The position numbers and the translations under genes are program-made. 64,000 nt of DNA from NCBI RefSeq assembly GCF_002875945.1, contig NZ_MCZK01000150.1, forward strand, positions 21,624-85,623, written 5' to 3'. Numbering within the stretch: position 1 is the first letter of the stretch; each line of letters starts with the position of its first letter. The DNA comes from Vibrio lentus (lineage in GTDB: Bacteria > Pseudomonadota > Gammaproteobacteria > Enterobacterales > Vibrionaceae). Below, one piece after another: positions 38,855-47,222 of the stretch. A model generated the notes under the pieces. It did not search any database. It saw nothing but the letters and a program-made list of their open reading frames with translations, and was not told the origin of the DNA.

Positions 38855-39901
38855 TTAGTTATTCAGCGCAGTTAGCCAATCGTCTTCTGCCACTTCTTCA
38901 ATGTAGCTCTCTACTGATTGTCCTACTTCTTCATCGTCTTGCTTAAAGTAAGCGATGTGGAACACAGCATCACCTTCGTTTACCAAAGGTAGAGTTTGCT
39001 GACCAATCACGATACCGCCTTTGGTTGTGATCACTTGGCCTTCTTGGTGCCCCAATGGAGAGCTGATGTAAGCAAGGGTTTGTCCCGCTTCAACTTGTTC
39101 GCCAAGTCTTACCATGTTACGCAAAATACCGTCTGATTCAGCACGGATCCAGCTGGTGGATTTACTCAATACTGGCTCTGGTAACTTCTTACGGTTAGGG
39201 CGCAGCATGCCGATCTCTTTCATCACTTGATGCACGCCAAGGTAACCTGCGCGAATCGCTAGGTGATCGAAACGCAGCGCTTCACCACCTTCGTAAGTTA
39301 ATACAGGGATACCAAGCTTTTCTGCTTCGCTACGCAGTGAACCGTCACGCAATGGAGAATCAATGATCACTGGTGTTGCAAACGCTTTTGCGATGCGCAG
39401 TGTTTCAGGGTTCGATAGGTTCGCACGAATCTGTGGCAGATTGGTACGGTGAATCGCGCCGGTGTGTAGATCCAGAATGTAATCACAGTGCTTTGCTACG
39501 TTCTCGAAGAAGGTGTAAGCGATACGTGATGTTAGTGACCCCTTCTCACTGCCAGGGAAGCAACGGTTTAGGTCACGACGATCTGGTAGGTAACGAGATT
39601 TATGAATAAAGCCAAACACGTTAACGATAGGCACAACAATTAACGTACCTTTCAGTTTTTTAGGTTCGATAGCGTTGGTGAGCTGTCTTGCGATTTCGAC
39701 GCCGTTTAGCTCATCACCGTGGATAGCCGCGTTCACCATCAGTGTTGGACCTGATTGGCGACCGTGAATGATTTCAATCGGGATCGAAAGTGGAGAGTGG
39801 GTATAAAGCTGAGCTGCTTGCAGTTCAATCTCCATTCGTTGTCCTGGCTGAACAGTATAACCAAGTAATTCGAATGGTTGATTAGGTTTTAGTCTTGCCA
39901 T
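38855..39901 (-). CDS. Succinylglutamate desuccinylase/aspartoacylase family hydrolase
   Basis: The 348-residue protein has the M14-like AstE/AspA fold. Zinc ligands are readable in AAIHGDELNG (H and E) and LDLHTGA (H); NRCFPGS is a substrate-binding block. A C-terminal beta-rich domain (about residues 255-325) resembles a biotinyl-like swivel, as in related deacylases. Members remove acyl groups from amino acids or similar compounds. The exact substrate is unknown; no ast operon is present. The tail is acidic. Confidence 0.82.
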   Translation of the reverse strand: MARLKPNQPFELLGYTVQPGQRMEIELQAAQLYTHSPLSIPIEIIHGRQSGPTLMVNAAIHGDELNGVEIARQLTNAIEPKKLKGTLIVVPIVNVFGFIHKSRYLPDRRDLNRCFPGSEKGSLTSRIAYTFFENVAKHCDYILDLHTGAIHRTNLPQIRANLSNPETLRIAKAFATPVIIDSPLRDGSLRSEAEKLGIPVLTYEGGEALRFDHLAIRAGYLGVHQVMKEIGMLRPNRKKLPEPVLSKSTSWIRAESDGILRNMVRLGEQVEAGQTLAYISSPLGHQEGQVITTKGGIVIGQQTLPLVNEGDAVFHIAYFKQDDEEVGQSVESYIEEVAEDDWLTALNN

Positions 39902-40172
39902 TTAGGTTGTTCTCAACATGGTGATAATTCGTTAACACGGAATGTATCAATCGTTGATTTTTAGTACGAATCAATCACTTTACGGTCACGACAAAAGTTT
40001 TTTATGAAGGGGCTTCTGAATTGGTTTCTGTTTTTGATTTGGCTAATTAGAGGGTGTTTCAAATTGTGAATTTTCTGACAATACATTGATTTAACTCTGA
40101 TATTTGTCGTTCGGTTGATTGGTATTATCCATCGCCATTTTTTGGCGGCCAAATTCATATATCGAGATAAAA

Positions 40173-40712
40173 ATGAAAAAAACAATTTCAAAAGTCGTTG
40201 CACTGGCGGTGGTTTCTGTCGCTTTATCTGGCTGTGTTGGTAGTAACGCAGTAACGGGTTACCTAATGAAGTTCAACGTTAAGGCTGTTGATAACCGTTA
40301 CGCACGTGGTGGCTTGAACATGCTACTTGCACCTGCTTACGGCCTAACGGTTGCTGCTGATTACCTGGTATTCAACTCATTAGAGTTCTGGACTGGTAGC
40401 AACCCACTGACTGGTTCTCCACACATCTTTGATACAAAGACTGACACGTACCTAGACATCAATAACCAACTTGATCCGTCTCTAACGGAAGCGCCAGTAG
40501 GCCCTATTACGAGTGCTGATGTGATTGAGAAAGGTCAAATGCAGCAGATTGATGAAAACACGATCCAAATGGACATTACTTACCAGTCTGGTGAGCGTGC
40601 AACATTGATCGGTGTTCGCGATGGCGAGATGGTGACGTACTTCATTGATGGTGAAGTTGTGGCACAAACTTCAATTGATGAGCTAGAGAGCTACGCGGCT
40701 ACACGCGCTTAA
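40173..40712 (+). CDS. DUF3332 lipoprotein
   Basis: The ATG at 40173 gives a 179-residue protein beginning MKKTISKVVALAVVSVALSGC, a lipoprotein signal with cleavage before C21; an upstream in-frame ATG at 40119 would spoil the signal. The block NRYARGGLNMLLAPAYGL and the late FIDGEVVAQTS are DUF3332 features. Probably anchored to the inner leaflet of the outer membrane. Function unknown. The bidirectional terminator at 40757 follows. Confidence 0.82.
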   Translation: MKKTISKVVALAVVSVALSGCVGSNAVTGYLMKFNVKAVDNRYARGGLNMLLAPAYGLTVAADYLVFNSLEFWTGSNPLTGSPHIFDTKTDTYLDINNQLDPSLTEAPVGPITSADVIEKGQMQQIDENTIQMDITYQSGERATLIGVRDGEMVTYFIDGEVVAQTSIDELESYAATRA

Positions 40713-40756
40713 TTGCTTCTCTAGTCACAAATAGTCGTTTACAAAGATTAGATACA

Positions 40757-40790
40757 AAAACAGGTACTCATTGAGTACCTGTTTTATTTT
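40757..40790. terminator. Bidirectional terminator between DUF3332 gene and pepD
   Basis: AACAGGTACTCA pairs with TGAGTACCTGTT, with A-run before and T-run after, between convergent genes. Confidence 0.9.
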
Positions 40791-40851
40791 GTCTCGAATA
40801 AACGGTATTTACTGTGAAACACCATTTACTGAACAAACATAGCTTATCGAA

Positions 40852-42324
40852 TTATGCTTTTTCTGGGATTGCTTCAAGCAGTGCAACCATTTGGTTCCAG
40901 AATAGCTCAACGGTGTCGATCTTCACTTTCTCATCTGGAGAGTGAGGGAACTTGATCGTTGGGCCGAAAGAAACCATGTCCATGTTCGGGTAAGGTTCTT
41001 TGAATAGACCACACTCAAGACCTGCATGGATAACCATGATGTTTGGCTTGTGACCGTAGATGCCTTCGTACATGTCGCGGAAGATGTGCATGATTTCTGA
41101 ATCAGCGTCTGGCTTCCAACCTGGGTAAGCACCAGAGAACGCGATGTTCGCGCCAGCGAGTTCAGCAACAGAGTGAAGCATGCCTTCAACTTGCTTACGG
41201 CCAGAGTCGATCAGTGAACGAATCAGGCAAAGTACCGTGATTGAGTTTTCTTCTGTTGTGATAACACCAACGTTTAGAGAAGTCTCAACAACACCTTCAA
41301 TCTCATCACTCATACGAATCACGCCATTTGGACATGCGTTAAGTGCTGCGATAAAGCGAGCCTGTTCTGCTTGAGCAAGAGTGCCCATTTCAACGGCTAC
41401 TTCTTCGTTGAATGTTACGATGCTGTCTTCGATTTTACCCAGCTCAGTAGATAGAAGCTCAGTGTAGTAGTTGTATAGCGAAGCCAGTTTCTCTTGGTTT
41501 GCAGCCGGTACTGCCACCGTTACGAAGCCTTCACGAGGGATAGCGTTACGAAGGCTACCACCTTTGAATTCTACGATACGAAGGTCTAGCTCTTTTGCAT
41601 GACCCGCTAGGAAACGAGCAAGCAATTTGTTTGCGTTTGCACGACCCGTGTGAATATCACAACCAGAGTGACCGCCTTTAAGGCCTTTTAGCGTTAGCTT
41701 ACGTGTAACGAAATCTGCAGGGACTGCATCACGAGTGATGTCGAAAGTCATTGCGCCATCGATACCGCCAGCACAACCCATGTACACTTCGCCTTCTTGC
41801 TCTGAATCGGTATTAAGAAGGATATCACCTTCTAACCAACCTGCTTCAAGACCGAAAGCACCCGTCATACCCGCTTCTTCATCTACGGTTAGTAGAACTT
41901 CGATAGGGCCGTGCTTGATTTCGTTTGAAGCAAGAACCGCTAGGCAAGAAGCCATACCCATGCCGTTATCTGCGCCAAGTGTTGTGCCTTTTGCTGTAAC
42001 CCACTCACCATCAATGTATGGCTGGATAGGATCTTTAGCGAAGTCGTGAACCGTGTCTTCGTTCTTTTGTGGAACCATATCGATGTGCGCTTGTAGCACA
42101 ACACCTTTTTTGTTTTCCATGCCTGGCGTTGCAGGTTTAGTAATGAATACGTTACCCGTTGGGTCGCGACGTACATTTAAACCTTGCTCTGTTGCCCAAG
42201 CAATAATGTATTGAGCTAGCTCTTCCTCATGCTTAGAAGGATGTGGGATTGAGCAAATCTTATCGAAGAACTGCCAAATAGGGGCAGGGGATAATTTACT
42301 GATCTCAGAATGGAATTCAGACAC
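40852..42324 (-). CDS. pepD: Aminoacyl-histidine dipeptidase (peptidase D)
   Basis: The 490-residue M20 metallopeptidase hydrolyses dipeptides such as Xaa-His in the cytosol. Zinc ligands appear in QAHIDMVPQ, GADNGMGMA and the DEEAGMTG acid, with the later HAGLECG. GGHSGCDIHTGRANAN is the family's dimer/substrate block. The start is a GTG at 42324 with AAAGGAG upstream. Length equals the family norm. Upstream lie a CRP-like site (42494) and a PurR-like site (42540), but these may belong to the small RNA gene. Confidence 0.94.
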   Translation of the reverse strand: MSEFHSEISKLSPAPIWQFFDKICSIPHPSKHEEELAQYIIAWATEQGLNVRRDPTGNVFITKPATPGMENKKGVVLQAHIDMVPQKNEDTVHDFAKDPIQPYIDGEWVTAKGTTLGADNGMGMASCLAVLASNEIKHGPIEVLLTVDEEAGMTGAFGLEAGWLEGDILLNTDSEQEGEVYMGCAGGIDGAMTFDITRDAVPADFVTRKLTLKGLKGGHSGCDIHTGRANANKLLARFLAGHAKELDLRIVEFKGGSLRNAIPREGFVTVAVPAANQEKLASLYNYYTELLSTELGKIEDSIVTFNEEVAVEMGTLAQAEQARFIAALNACPNGVIRMSDEIEGVVETSLNVGVITTEENSITVLCLIRSLIDSGRKQVEGMLHSVAELAGANIAFSGAYPGWKPDADSEIMHIFRDMYEGIYGHKPNIMVIHAGLECGLFKEPYPNMDMVSFGPTIKFPHSPDEKVKIDTVELFWNQMVALLEAIPEKA

Positions 42325-42493
42325 GGATGACTCCTTTTTTATTTGGTAACCATATATTTAGGATTCTTATGGGTAAAAACCTAGAACAAAAATCTAAAAT
42401 ATGGGTCTGTTTTGATGGCAACAGCATACCACTTGAGGCTTTTGACGAGTAGCGCTTCTAAACGTCAAATGTTTCAATTTTTGAAAGCGGTCT

Positions 42494-42509
42494 TGTTCAT
42501 TTGATCACA
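42494..42509. promoter_or_regulatory. CRP-like site upstream of pepD
   Basis: TGTTCATTTGATCACA matches 8 of 10 key CRP positions (TGTGA-N6-TCACA). It lies 170 bases before pepD and about 180 before the proposed small RNA start. Confidence 0.4.
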
Positions 42510-42539
42510 AGTAAGTGCGTTGATGCTTATGAATAGTGT

Positions 42540-42555
42540 AAGCAAACGTTTGTTT
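42540..42555. promoter_or_regulatory. PurR-like palindrome
   Basis: AAGCAAACGTTTGTTT matches the PurR consensus ACGCAAACGTTTNCNT at 12 of 14 fixed positions. A generic LacI-family site is equally possible. Confidence 0.4.
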
Positions 42556-42617
42556 AAGTCTGTTATGTAATTTAATTACATGATTAAGTTTCTTAAATAA
42601 CCATAATTAGCCAAAAG

Positions 42618-42667
42618 TGTGACGTGCAGCAAAAAATACTTGTAATCTTTTTTCTTTCAGGTATATT
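42618..42667 (+). promoter_or_regulatory. Promoter of the small RNA, with CRP-like site
   Basis: TTGTAA (42640) and TATATT (42662) spaced by 16 bases form a good sigma-70 promoter. TGTGACGTGCAGCAAA at 42618 matches 8 of 10 key CRP positions and abuts the -35, where bound CRP could block or activate. Expected start about 42674. Confidence 0.6.
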
Positions 42668-42780
42668 AATAACCAACTTCTGAAGTGAAGAGTAAATGCT
42701 CAAAGGATGAGTCCGTTTTATCGCCTCCAAGGAACCGAGAAATCAAATTCGTTTTTTATTGATTTATTAAGGTGATAGTT

Positions 42781-42867
42781 ATGAAAGGTTTACCATCTGC
42801 AATGTTCTGGCTTAACAGCTCTGTTTACACTAGCAACTTTGCATACCCTACAAGCTTCGGTTACTAA
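42781..42867 (+). CDS. 28-residue small protein, VcdP-like
   Basis: The ORF begins MKGLPSAMFWLN and ends PTSFGY, with AAGGTG seven bases before the ATG. It is rich in aromatic residues and serine and has almost no charge (one lysine). In V. cholerae the VcdP protein is 29 residues long and binds citrate synthase GltA. The good ribosome binding site and defined transcript argue that it is translated. If it is not VcdP, it is an unassigned small protein or leader peptide. Confidence 0.6.
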   Translation: MKGLPSAMFWLNSSVYTSNFAYPTSFGY

Positions 42868-42951
42868 TACCGTAAGCATGTAACTCGAACAGTTTTGTTC
42901 ACCCCTATATATTGGAATTCTTTTACAGCCCTTTTGGTTGACAGATTCTAC

Positions 42952-42981
42952 CGCCACTCAGTTTTGAGTGGCGTTTTTTTT
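42952..42981 (+). terminator. Terminator of the small RNA
   Basis: CGCCACTCA pairs with TGAGTGGCG around GTTT, followed by eight T. The long T-run is typical of Hfq-dependent small RNAs. The following 43000-43347 stretch is AT-rich, with one hairpin (ATTGAGAAT / ATTCTCAAT at 43114-43142) and nothing else recognised. Confidence 0.92.
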
Positions 42982-43347
42982 GCCTGCTACTTTACCTATC
43001 TGTTAAATTCATCATTTCTTGTTATTCACAGTGGTTGTTTTTTAAACGCTAAAATATCAATTTGCGTCTTATTACTGATCCTGTTGAAAAATACACAACT
43101 CTTGTGGGTTTAAATTGAGAATATGATGGCTACATTCTCAATGGAAATAACCGATGGTTGAAAAAATAACCAAGTGATCTCATTGTATTTATTTAACTTA
43201 ATTTATTGTTTTTAATGGTTATTCTTTTAATTCTCCTTCGTTTTTAATCGCTTTGTTTCATACGGCATTCTGATAAATATCGATTAGAGCCTTAATTCTA
43301 TCTGGAATTTGTTATTTGATAACTTTATAATCCACAGCCAATCGTTT

Positions 43348-43363
43348 ACGCAACCGTTTACTT
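43348..43363 (+). promoter_or_regulatory. PurR box before purine permease
   Basis: ACGCAACCGTTTACTT matches the PurR consensus ACGCAAACGTTTNCNT at 13 of 14 fixed positions, 22 bases before the ATG. It would repress the permease when hypoxanthine or guanine is plentiful. Confidence 0.75.
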
Positions 43364-43385
43364 TTTACCCTTATAGGATTCGATA

Positions 43386-44675
43386 ATGTTCGAAAAGCTA
43401 TTCAAACTCAGTGAAAATGGCACCAATGTGCGCACTGAAATCATCGCAGGTCTAACAACCTTCCTAACAATGGCTTACATTATTTTTGTAAACCCAATGA
43501 TTCTAGCTGATGCTGGTATGGACCATGGCGCTGTATTTGTAGCAACCTGTTTAGCGGCAGCTATTGGCTGTTTCATTATGGGCTTTGTCGCTAATTACCC
43601 AATCGCACAAGCACCAGGTATGGGGCTGAATGCCTTCTTTACCTACGCTGTTGTTATGGGCATGGGTTACACGTGGCAAGTTGCTTTGGCAGCGGTTTTC
43701 GTATCTGGCGTAATCTTCATTTTCTTAAGCATTTTCAAGATACGTGAATGGATCATCAACTCGATTCCTATGTCTCTGCGTGTTGGTATCTCTGCGGGTA
43801 TCGGCCTTTTCCTTGCGTTCATCGCACTTGGTAATGCAGGCATCGTTGTTTCTAACCCTGCAACTAAGGTTTCACTTGGCGATATCACTGCTATTGCGCC
43901 AATGTTAGGTGCACTTGGTTTCTTCCTGACTATTGCTCTTGTTCACCGTGGTGTGAAAGGTGCGGTAATGATTGCGATTCTAGCAATCACGGCTATCGGC
44001 ATTGCAATTGGTGACGTTCAATACGGCGGCATCATGTCTACTCCACCAAGCCTAGCGCCAACGTTCATGCAGCTTGATTTTTCTGCTGTATTTGAAATCG
44101 GTATGATTTCAGTGGTATTCGCATTTTTGTTCGTCGATTTGTTCGATACAGCGGGTACTCTGGTTGGTGTTGCAACGAAAGCAAACCTAATCAAAGAAGA
44201 CGGTAAACTGCCTCGTCTAAACAAGGCACTGCTTGCTGACTCAACAGCAACGTCTATCGGTGCATTGCTAGGTACATCAAACACGACATCTTACGTTGAG
44301 AGTGTTGCGGGTGTTGCTGAAGGCGGTCGTACCGGTCTAACTGCGGTTGTAGTTGGTATCTTATTCCTACTTGCTCTTTTCTTCTCGCCACTTGCAGGTA
44401 TGATTCCGGCTTACGCAACATCAGGTGCACTTTTCTATGTAGCCATTCTGATGATGTCAGGCCTAGTTGGCATTGATTGGCGTGATCTTACGGAAGCTGC
44501 ACCAGTCGTGGTAACATGCCTGCTTATGCCGCTGACGTACTCTATCGCTGAGGGTATCTCACTAGGTTTCATCGCTTACGCTGCAATTAAGCTGCTAAGT
44601 GGTAAAGGTCGCGACGTTTCACCTGCTGTGTGGGTAATGTCGGTTATCTTTATTCTTAAATACATTTTCGCTTAA
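43386..44675 (+). CDS. NCS2 purine permease (AzgA/GhxP/AdeP type)
   Basis: The 429-residue inner-membrane transporter has about 14 segments. It starts MFEKLFKLSENGTNVRTEIIAGL and contains FLTMAYIIFVNPMIL, APGMGLNAFFTY, and DLFDTAGTLVGVATKA, the last with the conserved substrate and proton residues of the AzgA branch. LLGTSNTTSYVESVAGVAEGGRTGL is a family block. It imports adenine, guanine or hypoxanthine by proton symport; which base cannot be read. gpt follows after 84 bases and a hairpin, and adenine deaminase is nearby, so a salvage module is likely. Confidence 0.9.
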   Translation: MFEKLFKLSENGTNVRTEIIAGLTTFLTMAYIIFVNPMILADAGMDHGAVFVATCLAAAIGCFIMGFVANYPIAQAPGMGLNAFFTYAVVMGMGYTWQVALAAVFVSGVIFIFLSIFKIREWIINSIPMSLRVGISAGIGLFLAFIALGNAGIVVSNPATKVSLGDITAIAPMLGALGFFLTIALVHRGVKGAVMIAILAITAIGIAIGDVQYGGIMSTPPSLAPTFMQLDFSAVFEIGMISVVFAFLFVDLFDTAGTLVGVATKANLIKEDGKLPRLNKALLADSTATSIGALLGTSNTTSYVESVAGVAEGGRTGLTAVVVGILFLLALFFSPLAGMIPAYATSGALFYVAILMMSGLVGIDWRDLTEAAPVVVTCLLMPLTYSIAEGISLGFIAYAAIKLLSGKGRDVSPAVWVMSVIFILKYIFA

Positions 44676-44702
44676 TCGTCTAGATTTCTGCTTAATCGCT
44701 GA

Positions 44703-44727
44703 AGAGGCTATGTAAGGCATAGCCTCT
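44703..44727 (+). terminator. Hairpin between permease and gpt
   Basis: AGAGGCTATG pairs with CATAGCCTCT around TAAGG. No T-run follows, so read-through into gpt is possible. Confidence 0.5.
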
Positions 44728-44759
44728 AATAACATGACAAAATTATTAGGTTTTATACT

Positions 44760-45224
44760 ATGAGCAACAAATTCGTTATCACTTGGGACAACATGCAGAC
44801 TTACTGCCGTCAACTAGCTGAAAAGCAAATGCCAGCAGAACAGTGGAAAGGTATCTGGGCAGTAAGCCGTGGTGGTTTGGTTCCTGGTGCAATCTTGGCT
44901 CGTGAACTAGGTATTCGTCACGTAGATACGATTTGTATTTCTAGCTACGACCACGATCACCAACGTGATATGACAGTCGTTAAAGCACCTGAAGGTGACG
45001 GCGAAGGTTTCCTAATCGTTGAAGATCTTGTTGATAGTGGTGACACTGCGCGCAAGCTTCGCGAAATGTACCCTAAAGCGAAACTGATCGCTGTATGTGC
45101 AAAACCATCTGGCGCAGATTTGTTAGACGAATACATCGTTGATATCGCTCAAGACACATGGATTGAGCAACCTTGGGATACTAGCCTAAGCTTCGTTGAG
45201 CCGGTAAATCGCAAGTCAAAATAA
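44760..45224 (+). CDS. gpt: Xanthine-guanine phosphoribosyltransferase
   Basis: The 154-residue enzyme turns xanthine, guanine and, weakly, hypoxanthine into nucleotides with PRPP. The PRPP-binding loop is FLIVEDLVDSGDTARKLR near residue 85, and WAVSRGGLVPGAILAREL near residue 37 is the other substrate loop. Length equals E. coli Gpt. The order gpt-frsA-crl-proBA is shared with enteric bacteria, where phoE is also included. A strong terminator follows. Confidence 0.96.
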   Translation: MSNKFVITWDNMQTYCRQLAEKQMPAEQWKGIWAVSRGGLVPGAILARELGIRHVDTICISSYDHDHQRDMTVVKAPEGDGEGFLIVEDLVDSGDTARKLREMYPKAKLIAVCAKPSGADLLDEYIVDIAQDTWIEQPWDTSLSFVEPVNRKSK

Positions 45225-45245
45225 GTGTAAACTTAGTTTTTTGAG

Positions 45246-45275
45246 AAATGACCCTTTATAGGGTCATTTTTTTTT
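45246..45275 (+). terminator. Terminator of gpt
   Basis: AAATGACCCT pairs with AGGGTCATTT around TTAT, followed by a T-run. It overlaps the first codons of the longest possible frsA frame, which argues for the later frsA start. Confidence 0.9.
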
Positions 45276-45313
45276 ATATGATTAGTAACAACCATTTCTT
45301 ATTAAGTATCCCA

Positions 45314-46567
45314 ATGTCTGAATCAGAAGAAACGAGCTCGAACCTTTCGGAAACCTTGTTTGTAAAGCACAAGCAGGCCAAAGAGACCTCAATGCTCACG
45401 CGTTACATGCCAAGTTCAGAAGAACTGTTGGATAAAAAGCGTGAAGAGCAGAACTCATCTTGGTATCGAAACCTAAGACGTCTTCAGTGGGTATGGCAAG
45501 GCGTAAACCCGATAGAGCAAGAAGCGGTATTGGCACGTATCGCCTCATCCGATAATTCTCGTACCACCGATGAGTGGTTAGATACCGTGATGGGCTATCG
45601 CAGTGGTAACTGGGCATACGAGTGGACCAAGCTGGGTATGCAGCACCAAAATCGCTCTAATGAGAAGAGTGGGGAAGAGATGGCTGAAGAGCTTTTCTCA
45701 GCTTCTTTGTGTTTCAGCATTGCAGGCTATCCACATCTAAAGAACGATAACCTTGCTGCTCAGGCGCAGGTATTAGCGAATGCTGCGTATTCTGAAGCGA
45801 TCAAACACACCAAATTGATCGTCAAACAAATCGAAGTGCCGTATCAAAACAAAAAGATTAAGGCGAACTTACATCTAACCAAAACAGACAAACCACAACC
45901 TGTCGTGATTGTGAGTGCGGGTTTAGATAGCTTGCAAACCGACATGTGGCGTTTATTTAGAGATTACCTAGCACCGAAAAACATTGCGATGCTAACGATT
46001 GATATGCCGTCGATAGGGCACAGTTCACACTGGCCACTAACCGAAGACTCTTCTTGTCTGCATCAAGCCGTGTTGAATGAACTGCCTAACATTCCATGGG
46101 TGGACCATCATAAAGTCGGTCTGTTTGGTTTTCGATTCGGTGGTAACGCGATGGTGAGGTTATCTTTCCTTGAGCAACACAAACTCAAAGCCTGTATCTC
46201 TCTTGGCGCACCGATCCACGATATCTTTGTTCATGCGGATAAACTCAAGCAGATGCCTAAGATGCATTTGGATGTGTTGGCTTCTCGCCTTGGTAAAGGG
46301 GCGGTGGATATTAATAGCCTTTCTGGACAGCTGATGGCTTGGTCATTGAAGGTGCAAGGCTTGCTGGCTAACAGTAAAACCAGTGTTCCTATTTTGGCTT
46401 TGGCTTTAGAAGGTGACCCTGTTTCACCGCATCTGGATAATCAACTGGTTGCTATTTACAGTGATTACGGCAAAGCGAAGAAAATCAAAACTAAATCAAT
46501 TACACAGGGGTATGAGCAATCCCTCGAATTAGCGATAAAGTGGCTTGAGGATGAATTATTTAGATGA
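45314..46567 (+). CDS. frsA: Fermentation-respiration switch protein FrsA
   Basis: The 417-residue alpha/beta-hydrolase-fold protein aligns with E. coli FrsA from NLSETLFVKHKQAKETS onward. The ATG at 45314 is chosen because the earlier in-frame starts lie in the gpt terminator. MLTIDMPSIGHSS and HKVGLFGFRFGGNAMVRLS are family blocks. At the nucleophile elbow it reads GFRFG, with arginine instead of serine, as in E. coli. FrsA binds the dephosphorylated EIIA-Glc and shifts metabolism toward fermentation; an enzymatic role has been disputed. This ties it to the glucose PTS gene in the same window. Confidence 0.92.
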   Translation: MSESEETSSNLSETLFVKHKQAKETSMLTRYMPSSEELLDKKREEQNSSWYRNLRRLQWVWQGVNPIEQEAVLARIASSDNSRTTDEWLDTVMGYRSGNWAYEWTKLGMQHQNRSNEKSGEEMAEELFSASLCFSIAGYPHLKNDNLAAQAQVLANAAYSEAIKHTKLIVKQIEVPYQNKKIKANLHLTKTDKPQPVVIVSAGLDSLQTDMWRLFRDYLAPKNIAMLTIDMPSIGHSSHWPLTEDSSCLHQAVLNELPNIPWVDHHKVGLFGFRFGGNAMVRLSFLEQHKLKACISLGAPIHDIFVHADKLKQMPKMHLDVLASRLGKGAVDINSLSGQLMAWSLKVQGLLANSKTSVPILALALEGDPVSPHLDNQLVAIYSDYGKAKKIKTKSITQGYEQSLELAIKWLEDELFR

Positions 46568-46711
46568 CATTTCTCCTAAATTAGTTAAGCATGAAAAGTG
46601 TACAAAGTAAGTACCTGATACTCAGAGAAAATTTATAAAATCCAACTGCGTGCTTTCTACGTATTGCAGTCTGAGTAAAGTCATTCTTAACATTGAAAAT
46701 GGAGATTCAAT

Positions 46712-47101
46712 ATGTCAGAAGTGACACAGCAACCGACACATTATCGCTTGTTAAACGTTTTAAAGGCCATTGGCCCGTACTTGAGGGAGCCGCAATCAGA
46801 AGAAGGCCACTATATTTTTGATTGCTTGTCTGTGTGTGTGAACGATAAAAAGTCACCAGAAGAGCGCGAGTTCTGGGGATGGTGGCTAGAGTTGGATAAG
46901 TCGGAAGAAGGATTTTCGGCGAAGTACAACACGGGTAAATACAACATCGATGGTAACTGGGATCCTTTGCCATTACCTAAAAAGGCGGTCGCTGAGGTCT
47001 CTCGAACTCAAGAAGCCTTTCACCAAAAGCTGGTTGACGAACTTCAAAAGAAATTTGAAATCGGCGTTCAGTTAGACGAAGAGTCTGTCGAATTCGTCTG
47101 A
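46712..47101 (+). CDS. crl: Sigma factor-binding protein Crl
   Basis: The 129-residue protein matches Crl: LLNVLKAIGPYLREPQSEEGHYIFDCL, WGWWLELDKSEEGF and WDPLPLPKKAV. Crl binds RpoS and favours its association with RNA polymerase core during stationary phase. GGAGATTC precedes the ATG. It sits between frsA and proB as in enteric genomes. A terminator follows. Confidence 0.93.
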   Translation: MSEVTQQPTHYRLLNVLKAIGPYLREPQSEEGHYIFDCLSVCVNDKKSPEEREFWGWWLELDKSEEGFSAKYNTGKYNIDGNWDPLPLPKKAVAEVSRTQEAFHQKLVDELQKKFEIGVQLDEESVEFV

Positions 47102-47130
47102 TTTTAAAGGTTACTCTTCTCTATAAAGCA

Positions 47131-47158
47131 AAAAGGTGCGATTTCGCACCTTTTCTGC
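47131..47158 (+). terminator. Terminator of crl
   Basis: AAAAGGTGCG pairs with CGCACCTTTT around ATTT; the T-run is short but follows at once. Confidence 0.85.
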
Positions 47159-47222
47159 TTGTGAATTCTCTTGTTGATTGCTAAAACATCACCTCTTATT
47201 TGTTTTATTCATAAAAGACTTC

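Larger units (their letters stand above)
42674..42981 (+). ncRNA. vcdRP: Candidate dual-function small RNA (VcdRP-like)
   Basis: A promoter, a 28-codon ORF with ribosome binding site, a 3' segment containing CACCCC at 42900, and a strong terminator define a transcript of about 300 bases standing free between pepD and the purine permease gene. VcdRP of V. cholerae is a CRP-repressed RNA that encodes a small protein raising citrate synthase activity and uses a separate segment to pair with carbon-transport mRNAs. Architecture and size fit; my recollection is that it also lies near pepD. Identity was not checked by alignment. Confidence 0.62.

Noticed and set aside
43001..43385. Purine riboswitch before the NCS2 permease
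   Set aside because: The conserved loop sequences of the purine aptamer are absent; a PurR box explains control better.
45248..45313. Longer FrsA N-terminus
   Set aside because: The extra codons come from the gpt terminator and homology starts at the later ATG.
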